From contig NZ_CP018866.1 in assembly GCF_002250055.1 (NCBI RefSeq), positions 3,964,869 through 4,028,868 on the forward strand: DNA of 64,000 nt, read 5' to 3'. The notes under the pieces are model-generated. The model was not told where the DNA came from and did not search any database. It was given only the letters and a program-made list of their open reading frames with translations. The position numbers and the translations under genes are program-made. Shown piece by piece: positions 25,494-34,899 of this stretch. Positions within the stretch are counted from its first letter, which is position 1. The number at the start of each line of letters is the position of its first letter. Origin of the DNA: Sutcliffiella cohnii. Its GTDB lineage: Bacteria; Bacillota; Bacilli; Bacillales; Bacillaceae_I.

Positions 25494-26600
25494 CTAATAC
25501 CCGTATCTTCCAATGTACGTCATTTCAGTAAGATAGTTGTAAACAACATTTCCATCTTTATCAATATATCCTTCATTCTCGTCATCTAAGATGGCATAGG
25601 CTAACCCATTTTGAAAGTTATCTGCCCATACATATTGTTTTTCAGAAGGATTTAAAACATAATTCCCTTTTTTATTTATATATCCGTATGCTTCGATATC
25701 CCAATCTGCGACTACCGCTAGCCCGTCACTAAAACTACCTGCCCAATCAAATTGAGGATTAATAACGAACGATCCTTCTTTATTAATAAATCCATATTTT
25801 CCTCCTACAGAAACAGAAGCTAAACCGTCTGTAAACGGATTTGCCCATTCAAACTGAGGATTAATGACATACTGGCCTTTGTGATCAATAAAACCAAATG
25901 TGTCTTTCACCATTACTAACGCAATACCATCGCGAAAATCAAGATTACCGTAATCCATGTAATAAGGACTGTCGAACTGAGGATTAATCACATATTTACC
26001 TGTTTTATCAATGTAACCTATTCTCTCACTCAACTCTACCCAAGCAAGCCCCTCCGAAAATTGTCCTACATATTCAAATTGTGGATTGATTGTGTACGTT
26101 CCATCTTTATCAATAAATCCAAATTTATCTCCAACGGATACTGCTGCTAACCCTTCTGAAAACGGATAGGCATTATCAAATTGAGGGTTAATAACATACT
26201 CGCCCTTTTTATTAATATAGCCATACTTGCCATTTAATTGGACCGCCGCTAAACCGTCTGTAAACTTTTCGGCGTAATCATATTGAGGATTAATAACGTA
26301 CTCACCAGATTCGTTAATAAATCCATACTTATCCCCTATGTACACGACTGCTAATCCTTCCGAAAATTCACCAACATAATCAAACTGATAATTAATAACC
26401 ACTTCACCTTTTTTATTCATAAACCCGTAACGAATGTCATTAACGAACTCATAATAATCTTCGTCATATTTGTAATCACGCACTTTATATAGTGTATTTT
26501 TACTAGAGTTAGATTTACTAGAATTACTAGACGTGCCTGATGTACATGCTGCTAAAAATAATAGAGCTAAACAAAAAATTAGCAATAAACCTTTCTTCAT
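25494..26600 (-). CDS. WG-repeat lipoprotein
   Basis: 368 residues from ATG 26600, with GGGAGTGG 5 bases upstream. Lipoprotein signal with lipobox LAAC, a Ser/Asn linker, then about seven to eight WG (KWG) repeats of about 43 residues, each with a YGFINKxGxxVINPQFD core followed by a FSEGLAxV core. The repeats fold as short beta units and occur in surface proteins and regulators; no enzyme motif is present. It is lipid-anchored on the outer face of the membrane. Function unknown. Single-gene unit. Confidence 0.88.
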   Translation of the reverse strand: MKKGLLLIFCLALLFLAACTSGTSSNSSKSNSSKNTLYKVRDYKYDEDYYEFVNDIRYGFMNKKGEVVINYQFDYVGEFSEGLAVVYIGDKYGFINESGEYVINPQYDYAEKFTDGLAAVQLNGKYGYINKKGEYVINPQFDNAYPFSEGLAAVSVGDKFGFIDKDGTYTINPQFEYVGQFSEGLAWVELSERIGYIDKTGKYVINPQFDSPYYMDYGNLDFRDGIALVMVKDTFGFIDHKGQYVINPQFEWANPFTDGLASVSVGGKYGFINKEGSFVINPQFDWAGSFSDGLAVVADWDIEAYGYINKKGNYVLNPSEKQYVWADNFQNGLAYAILDDENEGYIDKDGNVVYNYLTEMTYIGRYGY

Positions 26601-26779
26601 AGGAACCACTCCCATCTATTTTCTGATACTATTTTACTACATATTCGACAATAAGTTTTATCTTTTTGTAGAAAATACCGAAATTTTGTTATTATACGAC
26701 AACTAGCCCTCGTCGTATTCCAATGATATAATCTTACTATATGTCAAAATTTGAAAATACATAGTTCGGGGGTAAAATA

Positions 26780-27793
26780 ATGGCTATTTTAGTAACAGGT
26801 GGAGCCGGATATATTGGTAGTCACACTACTGTGGAATTATTAGAAGCAGGATACGACGTTATCATTTTAGATAACTTTTCGAATAGTAAAATGGAATCGT
26901 TACGCCGTGTAAAAGAAATTACTGGGAAGGACTTTGCATTTTACGAGGCTGATTTACTTCAGATAGAGAAAATCGAACAAGTTTTTCAAGAAAATCAAAT
27001 TGATGCGGTAATACATTTTGCAGGGTTAAAAGCAGTGGGTGAATCAGTAGAAAAGCCACTCTACTATTATCAAAATAACATTACAGGCACCATAAACCTT
27101 TGTGAAACAATGAAAAAAAATGATGTAAAAAAACTTGTTTTCAGTTCGTCTGCAACGGTTTATGGGATGCCAGAAAGTGTACCTATTTCTGAAGATTTCC
27201 CATTGAGCGCAACAAATCCATACGGCCGTTCTAAGCTTATGATTGAGGAAATTCTCAGAGATTTATACGTTTCTGACTCTACTTGGAGTATCTCTTTACT
27301 ACGTTACTTCAATCCAATTGGTGCACATGAAAGTGGAAAAATTGGCGAAGACCCGAATGGAATTCCGAATAATTTAATGCCATTCATTACACAAGTTGCG
27401 GTAGGGAAACTACCTAATCTTCAAGTATTTGGAGACGATTATGACACAGTTGATGGAACAGGTGTAAGAGACTATATTCACGTTGTCGACTTAGCTAAAG
27501 GGCATTTAAAGGCGTTAGAGAAAGTGAAGAAAACTACTAATGTTGATGCTTACAATTTAGGGACTGGCCAAGGCTATAGCGTACTAGAAATGGTACAAGC
27601 ATTTGAGGAAGCTTCCGGAAAAGAAGTACCATACCGTATTATTAACCGTCGCCCTGGTGATATTGGGGAATGCTATGCCGATCCAACAAAAGCAGAAAAA
27701 GAGTTAGGATGGAAAGCAGAAAAAGGAATTGAAGAAATGTGCCGTGATTCTTGGAGATGGCAAAGCAATAATCCGAATGGATACGGAGAGTAA
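26780..27793 (+). CDS. galE: UDP-glucose 4-epimerase GalE
   Basis: 337 residues, an extended short-chain dehydrogenase. NAD-binding [14 protein letters not shown] at the N-terminus, catalytic serine region FSSSATVYG, catalytic YGRSK (Tyr and Lys), [12 protein letters not shown] and late [18 protein letters not shown]. It interconverts UDP-glucose and UDP-galactose, for galactose use or to feed polysaccharide synthesis. No gal operon neighbours are present, so supply of envelope sugars is plausible together with the ugd/wecB cluster 15-20 kb away. Confidence 0.96.
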   Translation: MAILVTGGAGYIGSHTTVELLEAGYDVIILDNFSNSKMESLRRVKEITGKDFAFYEADLLQIEKIEQVFQENQIDAVIHFAGLKAVGESVEKPLYYYQNNITGTINLCETMKKNDVKKLVFSSSATVYGMPESVPISEDFPLSATNPYGRSKLMIEEILRDLYVSDSTWSISLLRYFNPIGAHESGKIGEDPNGIPNNLMPFITQVAVGKLPNLQVFGDDYDTVDGTGVRDYIHVVDLAKGHLKALEKVKKTTNVDAYNLGTGQGYSVLEMVQAFEEASGKEVPYRIINRRPGDIGECYADPTKAEKELGWKAEKGIEEMCRDSWRWQSNNPNGYGE

Positions 27794-27852
27794 CACTTAC
27801 TATGGAGGTTAGATAAGTTCTAACCTCCCTATTCTTCTAAGTCAGTTTTTCG

Positions 27853-28923
27853 TTACTTATCCTTCAACATTCTGTTCACTTGATCTCGATTAAAGCTTTC
27901 ATACCCTTGACTTCTCCCCCATGAATACATGTGCTCGTATTCTGGATGTTTTTTGTCAGCTAGCACTTCCATAAAATATTCGAAACCACCTTCTCCACCT
28001 ACATCTTCCGGCGGTGTATTGCCTTCCCCATCAACACAAGTTGGAAAAGGATTGGAATAATCATTTATCAATTTTTCTACTTCAATGACATGCTTCCACT
28101 CGTCCCCAAAGTCATAAACATACAACATCTTATTTGGAAGGTATTCGGATAGAATAACATCCTTATTCATTTTCATTGGGACTTCATCTCTTGCATATGC
28201 AAAGGCTTCTTCAGTAGCAACTAAATGTGCTATCGGTTTGCCAGCTAGATTTAGTATATAAAATTCATGCAAATGTTCGTCTTGCCAATTAAAAGCAGCT
28301 TGCATTACTGTGTGTAACTGTGAAAAAGTTTTATGTATTGGGACGATAACTCTCCGCCAAATACGATAATTCTCTAATTGGAGTGTTATTTTTAATTGAA
28401 CCGCCTCGGTATGAAAAATAGGCTGACCGTTCCAGGCAGCTATATCTTTATACATTTCTTCGTTTGGTTCGATATACCCCTTTCCTTCGCCTGCATATAT
28501 TCGACTCACTCTTTTACTTAGCTCTACTTGATTTATAGCTTCTTCTTGAATGTCTTCTTGAAAGTAGTATACATTTTCACACGCTTTGTTCATTCTAGCA
28601 ACGAACGTCCTACCTTGTGTTTTCGAAAAGACTACTTCATTACGGAAAAACGGTTCAATAAATTCATCTTTTATTCCTTCCGCTTGAAGTGTTTCTCGGA
28701 TCGCGTCCCTCATTAATTGCTGTATATTTTTCATCTGCTTTGCCTTTAATCCAAAAAGAACGACAGTATAACGATTGCGATCATTAACTAGTACTAACGT
28801 TTTTTTACGACCAATCAACATAAGATTGGCATGCCAAGAAAATAAACGTTCTGCATCTGTTGGTGGTTCAGCTGGTTTTATTTTCAATTCATCTAATAGT
28901 TTCTTCGTACACTGTATTAGCAT
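27853..28923 (-). CDS. Plasmid pRiA4b ORF-3 family protein
   Basis: 356 residues from ATG 28923, with AAAGGAG upstream; a longer frame to 28974 lacks a site. The C-terminal half is the pRiA4b ORF-3-like domain: YRIWRRVIVPIHKTFSQLHTVMQAAFNWQDEHLHEF, ending KMLYVYDFGDEWKHVIEVEK and CVDGEGNTPPEDVGGEGGFE. The N-terminal half (about 1-165) is a separate domain not recognised here. The family is widespread, sometimes carried by mobile elements, and has no proven function. There is no transposase next to it. Confidence 0.85.
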   Translation of the reverse strand: MLIQCTKKLLDELKIKPAEPPTDAERLFSWHANLMLIGRKKTLVLVNDRNRYTVVLFGLKAKQMKNIQQLMRDAIRETLQAEGIKDEFIEPFFRNEVVFSKTQGRTFVARMNKACENVYYFQEDIQEEAINQVELSKRVSRIYAGEGKGYIEPNEEMYKDIAAWNGQPIFHTEAVQLKITLQLENYRIWRRVIVPIHKTFSQLHTVMQAAFNWQDEHLHEFYILNLAGKPIAHLVATEEAFAYARDEVPMKMNKDVILSEYLPNKMLYVYDFGDEWKHVIEVEKLINDYSNPFPTCVDGEGNTPPEDVGGEGGFEYFMEVLADKKHPEYEHMYSWGRSQGYESFNRDQVNRMLKDK

Positions 28924-29143
28924 CGAAAAGGCTCCTTTTTTGTAGGGAAGTGCAAGTTCTCTCCCTTTATTCATTAATAATAGTTTATCACTTTATCGCT
29001 ACATTTTTAATCATCACTAAACTACCCTTGCTTTCTGTTGAACGTTTTCGTTATGGTACCATCATATTTTTTTAAAAAAATTTACTAGTAGCGCTACTTT
29101 TCCTTCCACAGGCTTTATATAGAAGGTGAAGGAGGTGATAAGG

Positions 29144-29362
29144 ATGGCACAAGCAGTACTAGAAAATACACAGCTTCGCTTAATCTTTGAGGTAGGGTTG
29201 GACGAGCATGGAAACGTACAATTTAAAACAAAAAACTACAACAACATCGCAATTGATGCAACAAACGAAGGGTTAATTGCAGCAGCACAAGCGATTAGTA
29301 GTCTTCAAGTGTACCCGTTAGATGCAGTGAAGCGTAACGACTTACAGCTAATCGTTGAATAA
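29144..29362 (+). CDS. DUF1659 small protein
   Basis: 72 residues from ATG 29144; the frame opens at GTG 29126, but that lies within the GAAGGAGGTG ribosome site of the ATG. Recognisable DUF1659 pattern: LRLIFEVGLDEHGNVQFKTKNYNNI followed by ATNEGLIAAAQAISSLQ. Such proteins sit in Bacillus genomes next to DUF2922 and YvrJ proteins, as here. Function unknown. Confidence 0.85.
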   Translation: MAQAVLENTQLRLIFEVGLDEHGNVQFKTKNYNNIAIDATNEGLIAAAQAISSLQVYPLDAVKRNDLQLIVE

Positions 29363-29401
29363 TGGTTAGCAAGTAACTAGGAAGAAAGGTAGGTGAAAGA
29401 C

Positions 29402-29620
29402 ATGAAAACGTTAGAGCTAATTTTCTTAAATGAAATGGGAAGACAAGCGAAATTAGTTGTTGATGAGCCACGTGAGGACGTAACGGAAGCTGAAATAACT
29501 AGTGCGATGGATGCAATTATTGCTTCCGGCGTATTCACAACGAACGGTGGTAACTATGTTACGAAACATAGTGCAAAGGTAATCGAGCGTACCGAAACTG
29601 TTTTTGAAATGGCAGAATAA
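29402..29620 (+). CDS. DUF2922 small protein
   Basis: 72 residues from ATG 29402, preceded by GGTAGGTG. The family core reads KTLELIFLNEMGRQAKLVVDEPREDVTEAEI and ends with DAIIASGVFTTNGG. It is probably co-transcribed with DUF1659 (39-base gap). No catalytic motif is visible. Function unknown. Confidence 0.85.
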   Translation: MKTLELIFLNEMGRQAKLVVDEPREDVTEAEITSAMDAIIASGVFTTNGGNYVTKHSAKVIERTETVFEMAE

Positions 29621-29630
29621 TAAGCTAGTA

Positions 29631-29659
29631 GGGTCAGGGCAAGCTCTGGCCCTTTTTTA
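29631..29659 (+). terminator. Internal terminator/attenuator between DUF2922 and YvrJ
   Basis: GGGTCAG and CTGGCCC pair (one G-U) around an 8-base loop, followed by a T6 run. It lies directly before the YvrJ ribosome site, so it probably lowers rather than abolishes YvrJ transcription. Confidence 0.75.
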
Positions 29660-29677
29660 AGGAGGTGTGAACGTTAA

Positions 29678-29842
29678 ATGGAACAATGGTGGAGCTGGAT
29701 AAGTGACGTTGGATTTCCAGTGGCTGTCACGTTTTATTTATTAACGAGGATGGAAAATAAGCTAGACACGCTCATTGCGACAGTACAACAGCTAGTCTAC
29801 CAAGATCCATCGGTAATTAGTAGAAGAAAACAAGCAAACTAA
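29678..29842 (+). CDS. YvrJ family small protein
   Basis: 54 residues beginning MEQWWSWISDVGFPVAVTFYLL and then a MENKLDTL segment, the YvrJ family pattern: one short membrane helix and a basic C-terminus (RRKQAN). Strong AAGGAGGTG site 8 bases upstream. Third member of the DUF1659-DUF2922-YvrJ trio, after an internal terminator. Family function unknown. A dispersed palindromic repeat begins 2-3 bases after the stop. Confidence 0.88.
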   Translation: MEQWWSWISDVGFPVAVTFYLLTRMENKLDTLIATVQQLVYQDPSVISRRKQAN

Positions 29843-29844
29843 CT

Positions 29845-30000
29845 AGAAAAGCGGAGACGGCTCGATCAGGTCCAATCAAACTGGAGCTTTTCCGCAGGAG
29901 ATAAAGGAATCACGGCGAGCGATCTTCGAGTCGATGATGTCTTATCGTGCGGAGGAAAAGTGAAGTTTGAGCCGGACCTAGCCGCCGGAGCTAGACAATT
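29845..30000. repeat. Dispersed long palindromic repeat, copy 2
   Basis: Nearly the same sequence as 2710-2860, including AGGTCCAATCAAACTGGAG, the shared middle block with CGCAGGAGATAAAGGAATCA, and the closing AGTTTGAGC-GGACCTAGCCGCCGGAG. The arms pair as in copy 1. Differences fall mainly in the apical part and at both outer ends. It lies in the tail-to-tail gap between YvrJ and the response regulator gene. Confidence 0.85.
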
Positions 30001-30060
30001 AGAAAAGCGGAGACGGCTCGTTTGGCCCCACAAGCATAGGAGACAGAGCAATCTCTGTCC
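30001..30060. repeat. Related truncated repeat (AGAAAAGCGGAGACGGCTCG type)
   Basis: Starts with the same 20-base head as copy 2 but continues differently, through GGCCCCACAAGCATAGGAGAC, then a small hairpin ACAGAG / CTCTGT just before the response regulator stop. Another member of the same repeat superfamily inserted in tandem. Confidence 0.6.
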
Positions 30061-30063
30061 CCT

Positions 30064-30789
30064 TTATCCTTTTCGAAACTCATTCGGTGTTAAACCGGTA
30101 TATTTTTTAAACACTTTACTGAAGTATTTTTCATTTTGATATCCGACTTTGTAGGCAATTTCATACACTTTTAATTGCGGCTTGGTTAAAAGCTCCTTTG
30201 CCTTTTCTATCCGTATTTTCATTAAATAATCAGTAATTGTTTCGTTGTACTCTTGCTTAAACTTTCGTGAAATATGTTCCCGACTTAAATAAAACTTTTC
30301 TGCAATGTCTTGAAGTGTAACATCAGACTGGTAGTTCTCAAAAATATAGTCTTTTATTGCCTTCATGCTCGTATCATCTTCTTCGCGATCTTCGAGTTCA
30401 ACGCTCCCTCCAAACTCTTCCTTCCACTTCCCAATTGCTCTCGCTAACGTCTCATTTAAAATTTCTGGGTCAATTGGCTTTAATATATAATCAAAACTAT
30501 TATAGTAAATTGCGTTTCGCATATATTCGAAATCATCATAGCCGCTTACGACAATTGTTTTGCAATTATACTTAGAGTTGAATATCCACTCTAAGAGCTC
30601 AATACCATTCATTTTTGGCATTCTCATATCTGAAAACACAATGGCAGGACGATGAGTAGCAATTAACTCTATCGCTTCCTCTCCATTTTCCGCTTCTAAC
30701 ACTTCCTCTATCCCGTTACCTTTCCAATCAGCTAATAAGTTTAAACCATCCCGAACATGCTTTTCATCATCGACAATTAACGCTTTCAC
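30064..30789 (-). CDS. AraC-type response regulator (YesN-like)
   Basis: 241 residues: receiver domain (about 1-120) with acidic pair VDDE, phospho-acceptor Asp in FSDMRMPKMNG and Lys in ILKPID, then a C-terminal AraC-type double helix-turn-helix (about 140-241) with LQDIAEKFYLSREHISRKFKQ and VGYQNEKYFSKVFKKYTGLTPNEFRK. The start overlaps the kinase stop by 4 bases (ATGA). It probably activates the adjacent carbohydrate importer operon. It is shorter than many YesN proteins because it has no insert between the domains. Confidence 0.92.
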   Translation of the reverse strand: MKALIVDDEKHVRDGLNLLADWKGNGIEEVLEAENGEEAIELIATHRPAIVFSDMRMPKMNGIELLEWIFNSKYNCKTIVVSGYDDFEYMRNAIYYNSFDYILKPIDPEILNETLARAIGKWKEEFGGSVELEDREEDDTSMKAIKDYIFENYQSDVTLQDIAEKFYLSREHISRKFKQEYNETITDYLMKIRIEKAKELLTKPQLKVYEIAYKVGYQNEKYFSKVFKKYTGLTPNEFRKG

Positions 30790-32561
30790 TTCATCCCCAC
30801 CTCCTTAGTAGAAGAAGTTGGAATACTCATCGTAACGATCCAGCCTCCTTCCTTACGGTTGTCTACTTGTAAACTAGCTGATTCACCGTAATAAAGCTTT
30901 AAGCGCATGTATACATTTTTTAAGCCGATATGCGTTCCATCATTTTCTTTAGGAAAGCGTACTTCATTTTTCAAATGCCGGTAAATGTCTAGTAATCGCT
31001 GCTCTGATACTCCAACTCCGTTATCTTTCACGATTAATATTAATTCGTTATCCTCAACACTACCTTCCACCGTTATACTACCTATTTCATTGCCTCCATC
31101 AAAACCGTGCTTAAAATAATTTTCGATAATTGGCTGTAGAATCATCTTCGGAACAGGTACATCCATCGCTTCCTCTTCTATATTTAACTCATATTCAAAC
31201 CGATTTGCGAACCGTTCTTTTTGTAGAAGGAAAAACGCTCGAATGTAGTTTATTTCCTTTTTGAGTGGGACAATTTCCTCCTCCATATTCATTCCGTAGC
31301 GCATTATTTTCGAAAGATGGGTAATAAGCGTATATATTTGTGGCACATTATTTTTCAACGCTACTGTCCCGATTGACTGTAATGCATTATATAAAAAATG
31401 TGGATTAATTTGAGATTGAAGAGCGCGTAGTTGGTTCGTTTTATTTTCAATCTCTAGTCTATATTCACGATTAATTAAATGATTAATTTTTTCCATCATT
31501 TGTTTGAAACGTTCACCTAGTACACCAATTTCATCTTTACCTAATGAATCGAACTGTACCTTCATGTCGCCTTTTTCAACTTGTTTAATATTTTGCATTA
31601 AAACACGTATTGGAGAAGTAATTTTGAACGACACGAAAAGTGTAGATAGTATAACGAGCGTTAAGCCGACAACCCCGAACAGTATGTTAATTTTCGTTAC
31701 GGTAAACGCATTATCGTATAGCGACGTATACGGTACCCGTTTTACTAGCAGCCACCCACCAACAGTAGGAGATATTTGCTCGTACATAATGACACCATGA
31801 AAATCGTCGCCTCTCCACTCGAATTGGTCGTGTGCTACTACATCTTCTTTTACAATTTGTTGTATCCATTCCTCTTCCTCCATCACTGTGTTCATGGAAT
31901 TATATATTAGTTCTCCTTCTGATGACAGGATGAAAAATTGTTCATTTTCACTATTATAAAGGTTCGTACTTAAATCTAGAATTTTCTCTGTAGCGATTTC
32001 TAGCGTAATATACGCCAACACCTCTTCGCTTGGAACATTCCGGAGCGCACGATGTAAATAGATCGTTCCATGAGAAAGGCCTTTCGTGTCAAAGTACATA
32101 TTATTTGGACTCTGTTCCGCTCTTTCGTATAAATCTTGATATTTATCCGTTACTGTATTAGAAAAAACAACATTCGACCGCTTCGAAACGGTAATTAATT
32201 GGTTCTCATCCGCAAAAGATATTTCTACTCGCCTTATATTTTCTTCCGCATATAGTACTGTTTGTAAAATATTTCTTACGATTCCAAGTGTTAAATAATT
32301 ATCCTCCTTATGAGGTGCTCTCATATAATTAATAAAATCAGGATTGTTATATAAGGAAAGGGTAAGTCCGTTAAGTTCCGTTAAGTAACTTTCCATATTA
32401 ATTTTACCTTGATATAGTAAATTACTATTATTTTGCACAACTAAATCTTTAAACGCTTCTTTCGTATGATAGTACGTTATAATGATGGACGTACCGAAAG
32501 GCAGAACCGTTACAATCAATAGTAAAATAATAAGTCTATTACGAATACTTCCTTTAAACAT
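30786..32561 (-). CDS. Sensor histidine kinase (YesM/LytS-type, HAMP)
   Basis: 591 residues: a membrane helix at about 10-30, a long extracellular sensor (to about 280), a second helix, a HAMP linker, then the His_kinase motif ALQSQINPHFLYNALQSIG with phospho-His, and an ATPase domain with IIENYFKHGFDGG, DNGVGV and GIGLKNVYMRL-like GTHIGLKNVYMRL. It forms a pair with the overlapping AraC-type regulator. Its gene lies 160 bases after the sugar-binding protein gene, so it probably senses the same sugar, perhaps through the loaded binding protein. GAGGTGG precedes the ATG. Confidence 0.92.
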   Translation of the reverse strand: MFKGSIRNRLIILLLIVTVLPFGTSIIITYYHTKEAFKDLVVQNNSNLLYQGKINMESYLTELNGLTLSLYNNPDFINYMRAPHKEDNYLTLGIVRNILQTVLYAEENIRRVEISFADENQLITVSKRSNVVFSNTVTDKYQDLYERAEQSPNNMYFDTKGLSHGTIYLHRALRNVPSEEVLAYITLEIATEKILDLSTNLYNSENEQFFILSSEGELIYNSMNTVMEEEEWIQQIVKEDVVAHDQFEWRGDDFHGVIMYEQISPTVGGWLLVKRVPYTSLYDNAFTVTKINILFGVVGLTLVILSTLFVSFKITSPIRVLMQNIKQVEKGDMKVQFDSLGKDEIGVLGERFKQMMEKINHLINREYRLEIENKTNQLRALQSQINPHFLYNALQSIGTVALKNNVPQIYTLITHLSKIMRYGMNMEEEIVPLKKEINYIRAFFLLQKERFANRFEYELNIEEEAMDVPVPKMILQPIIENYFKHGFDGGNEIGSITVEGSVEDNELILIVKDNGVGVSEQRLLDIYRHLKNEVRFPKENDGTHIGLKNVYMRLKLYYGESASLQVDNRKEGGWIVTMSIPTSSTKEVGMK

Positions 32562-32678
32562 ACGCCCACCACCTCGAGTTTAGTTTTATCAATCATTATA
32601 ATAGAAAAACGAAGACTTCCATAGAGGAGTTTACACTTTTCAGTTCAATTTATAGCACTAATTTGTAATAAATACGCC

Positions 32679-32713
32679 GAAAAGATGGCAGCCATTTCGG
32701 CCACCACCTTTTA
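32679..32713 (-). terminator. Terminator/attenuator between sugar-binding protein and kinase genes
   Basis: On the minus strand GGTGGTGGC and GCTGCCATC pair around CGAAATG and TTTT follows. Such a hairpin would limit read-through from the abundant binding-protein message into the kinase genes. Confidence 0.65.
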
Positions 32714-32723
32714 AAATTGAAAC

Positions 32724-33992
32724 TTATTTAAAGCTATCCCAAGTGCTTTGGAATCGTTGTAATACTGTATCGTAGTCAATTTTACCAGCAGCATATTCTT
32801 GAATAGTTGCTGCGAATTCTTTGTTTGCTCCATCTGGCCATCTGAACCAAGTCCAAGGAATCGTGTTGTCTTCCACAGAGTATTCTAAAATAGATTGACC
32901 AAGATCTCCTAAACCAGCAGGCTCGATGTTATCGAACGCAGGGATAAATGCGAACTCTTCTGTGATGAAACGTTTACCTGTCTCAGAAGAAACCATCCAG
33001 TTTAAAAATGTTTTTGCTTCTTCAAGATTGTCAGAGTTTTTGTTTAAAACCCAGTTGTTCGGTACGCCAACTGGTAGACGGTTCGCGCTTGCATCGTCTG
33101 TCATTGCGATTGGTAAAAATGCCATGTTAATATCAGGGTTGATTTCATAAATCATGTTTTCTACCCAGTTACCTTGTTGTAGCATTGCTGTTTTACCTGT
33201 TGCAAATTGTGTTACTTGTGTGTTGTAATCCGTTGTAATCGGGTTAGCGTTACCATATTGTAACTCAGCATCTAAAACTGTTTGGAAGTCTTGGAAATGC
33301 TTGTTGCCAACGAAACTTTCTGTTCCGTCATATAATCCTTCAATAAATGCTACCGGATCATCTTGTTGTGCAAATGGAATGTTTAATAAATGCTGTCCAA
33401 TTACCCACCACTCGCCGTAACCAGCTGAGAAAGGAGTAATTCCGTTTGCTTCAAGCTTTTTCGCTGCATCAATTAACTCAGAAACCGTTGTTGGAGGCTC
33501 TGTAATACCAGCTTCTGCAAATAAATCTTTATTGTAAATGAAACCATAACCTTCTAAGTTAACCGGCATACCGTAAAGTGTGCCATCTTCATCTGTCATA
33601 GGTACTTTCCCGATTGGAAGAACGTGCTCTGCCCAAGGCTCATTAGAAAGGTCTGCTAAATGCTCTTTCCAAAGCTCTAACTCTTTGAATCCACCGTTAT
33701 TGAAAATGTCTGGTTGCTCACCAGAAGCGAATTTTGCTTTTAATGCAGCACCGTAGTCCGCACCACCACCAACACTTTCAAGCTTAACTTTAATGTTTGG
33801 ATGCTCTGCTTCGAATTCTTTAATTAATTCTGCGAGTTGATCTGCAATTTCTACTTTAAATTGGAACATGTTTAACGTTACTACGTCACCATCTGATTTG
33901 GACTTTTCGTCACTAGAGCCACTTGAAGAACAACCAGCTACTATGCCAATTACTAGGAATAACGAGATAGATAATAAAAGCAATCGTTTCAT
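32724..33992 (-). CDS. Carbohydrate ABC transporter substrate-binding lipoprotein
   Basis: 422 residues. Signal peptide with lipobox VAGC, Ser-rich linker, then a type I extracellular solute-binding domain (MsmE/MalE group): VVTLNMFQFKVEIADQLAELIKEFEAEHPNIKVK, GMPVNLEGYGFIYNKDLFAEAG, FATGKTAMLQQGNWVEN and ASANRLPVGVPNNWVLNKNS. It captures an oligosaccharide or glycoside; the ligand cannot be read. Third gene after two permeases; a two-component system follows. Confidence 0.92.
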   Translation of the reverse strand: MKRLLLLSISLFLVIGIVAGCSSSGSSDEKSKSDGDVVTLNMFQFKVEIADQLAELIKEFEAEHPNIKVKLESVGGGADYGAALKAKFASGEQPDIFNNGGFKELELWKEHLADLSNEPWAEHVLPIGKVPMTDEDGTLYGMPVNLEGYGFIYNKDLFAEAGITEPPTTVSELIDAAKKLEANGITPFSAGYGEWWVIGQHLLNIPFAQQDDPVAFIEGLYDGTESFVGNKHFQDFQTVLDAELQYGNANPITTDYNTQVTQFATGKTAMLQQGNWVENMIYEINPDINMAFLPIAMTDDASANRLPVGVPNNWVLNKNSDNLEEAKTFLNWMVSSETGKRFITEEFAFIPAFDNIEPAGLGDLGQSILEYSVEDNTIPWTWFRWPDGANKEFAATIQEYAAGKIDYDTVLQRFQSTWDSFK

Positions 33993-34074
33993 TGATAAAT
34001 CCCCCTTAAATGTTGTTTGTTTATAGTAAACTCCTGATTCTCTCGGAAACAGAAGCTTATTACTGACGTGATCC

Positions 34075-34899
34075 TTATTTTACAGAACCTTGAGCAATAC
34101 CTTTGATAATGTGCTTCTGTAAGAATAGGAAGAAAACAATAACTGGTGCGATACCTAGTACAAGCGCCGCTAATCCCATATCCCATTGCTTCGTATATTG
34201 AGCAAAGAATGAGCTTGTTGCTAATGGAATGGTACGTAATTCTGCATCTTGTAATACTAGAAGTGGTAATAAGTAGTCATTCCAAATCCATAGTGTATTT
34301 AGGATAATAACTGTTACCGTAATTGGTTTTAATAACGGGAATACAATTCTCCAGAACACTCCGAATTGACTACACCCGTCAATTCTTGCTGCCTCCTCAA
34401 TCTCAACCGGAATTCCTTTTACGAATCCGTGATATAAGAATAGTGAAAGCGGAACTCCAAATCCGAAATACATAATGATAATTCCGGGAATACTATTAAT
34501 AATACCAAGTGTCCCACCAAGCTTCATTAACGGAATCATAACCGTTTGGAACGGGATAACCATCGCTGATACAATTAGGATGAAAATAATTTTGCTGAGT
34601 TTACTTGGTGTACGAACCATTTTCCACGCTGCCATCGAGCTTAGCACAACAATACCGATAATGCTAAATACCGTAATGACTAAAGAATTCATAAACGCTT
34701 TCGGGAAGTTAATAATTTCCCATACTTTTGCATAGTTCGAGAATAAAATCTCTTTTGGCCATGCCGCCGCATCAATTAATATTTCGCCAAACCCTTTTAC
34801 GGAGTTAACGAGAACGAAGTAAAACGGTACGAGGAACAGAAGCGCTAACATAATCGCAAATATTTCAAGCACGAATGTTTTTTTCGTGTACTTGTTCAT
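34075..34899 (-). CDS. Carbohydrate ABC transporter permease (MalG type)
   Basis: 274 residues, six membrane helices, EAA loop IEEAARIDGCSQFGVFWRIVFPLLKP. The start touches the stop of the first permease at 34899. Together they form the heterodimeric channel of the importer. No ATPase gene is in the operon, the usual arrangement when a shared MsmX-like ATPase is used. Confidence 0.93.
   Translation of the reverse strand: MNKYTKKTFVLEIFAIMLALLFLVPFYFVLVNSVKGFGEILIDAAAWPKEILFSNYAKVWEIINFPKAFMNSLVITVFSIIGIVVLSSMAAWKMVRTPSKLSKIIFILIVSAMVIPFQTVMIPLMKLGGTLGIINSIPGIIIMYFGFGVPLSLFLYHGFVKGIPVEIEEAARIDGCSQFGVFWRIVFPLLKPITVTVIILNTLWIWNDYLLPLLVLQDAELRTIPLATSSFFAQYTKQWDMGLAALVLGIAPVIVFFLFLQKHIIKGIAQGSVK

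Noticed and set aside
27853..28923. pRiA4b ORF-3 protein as part of a mobile element
   Set aside because: No transposase, inverted ends or target duplication flank it; the family is widespread on chromosomes.
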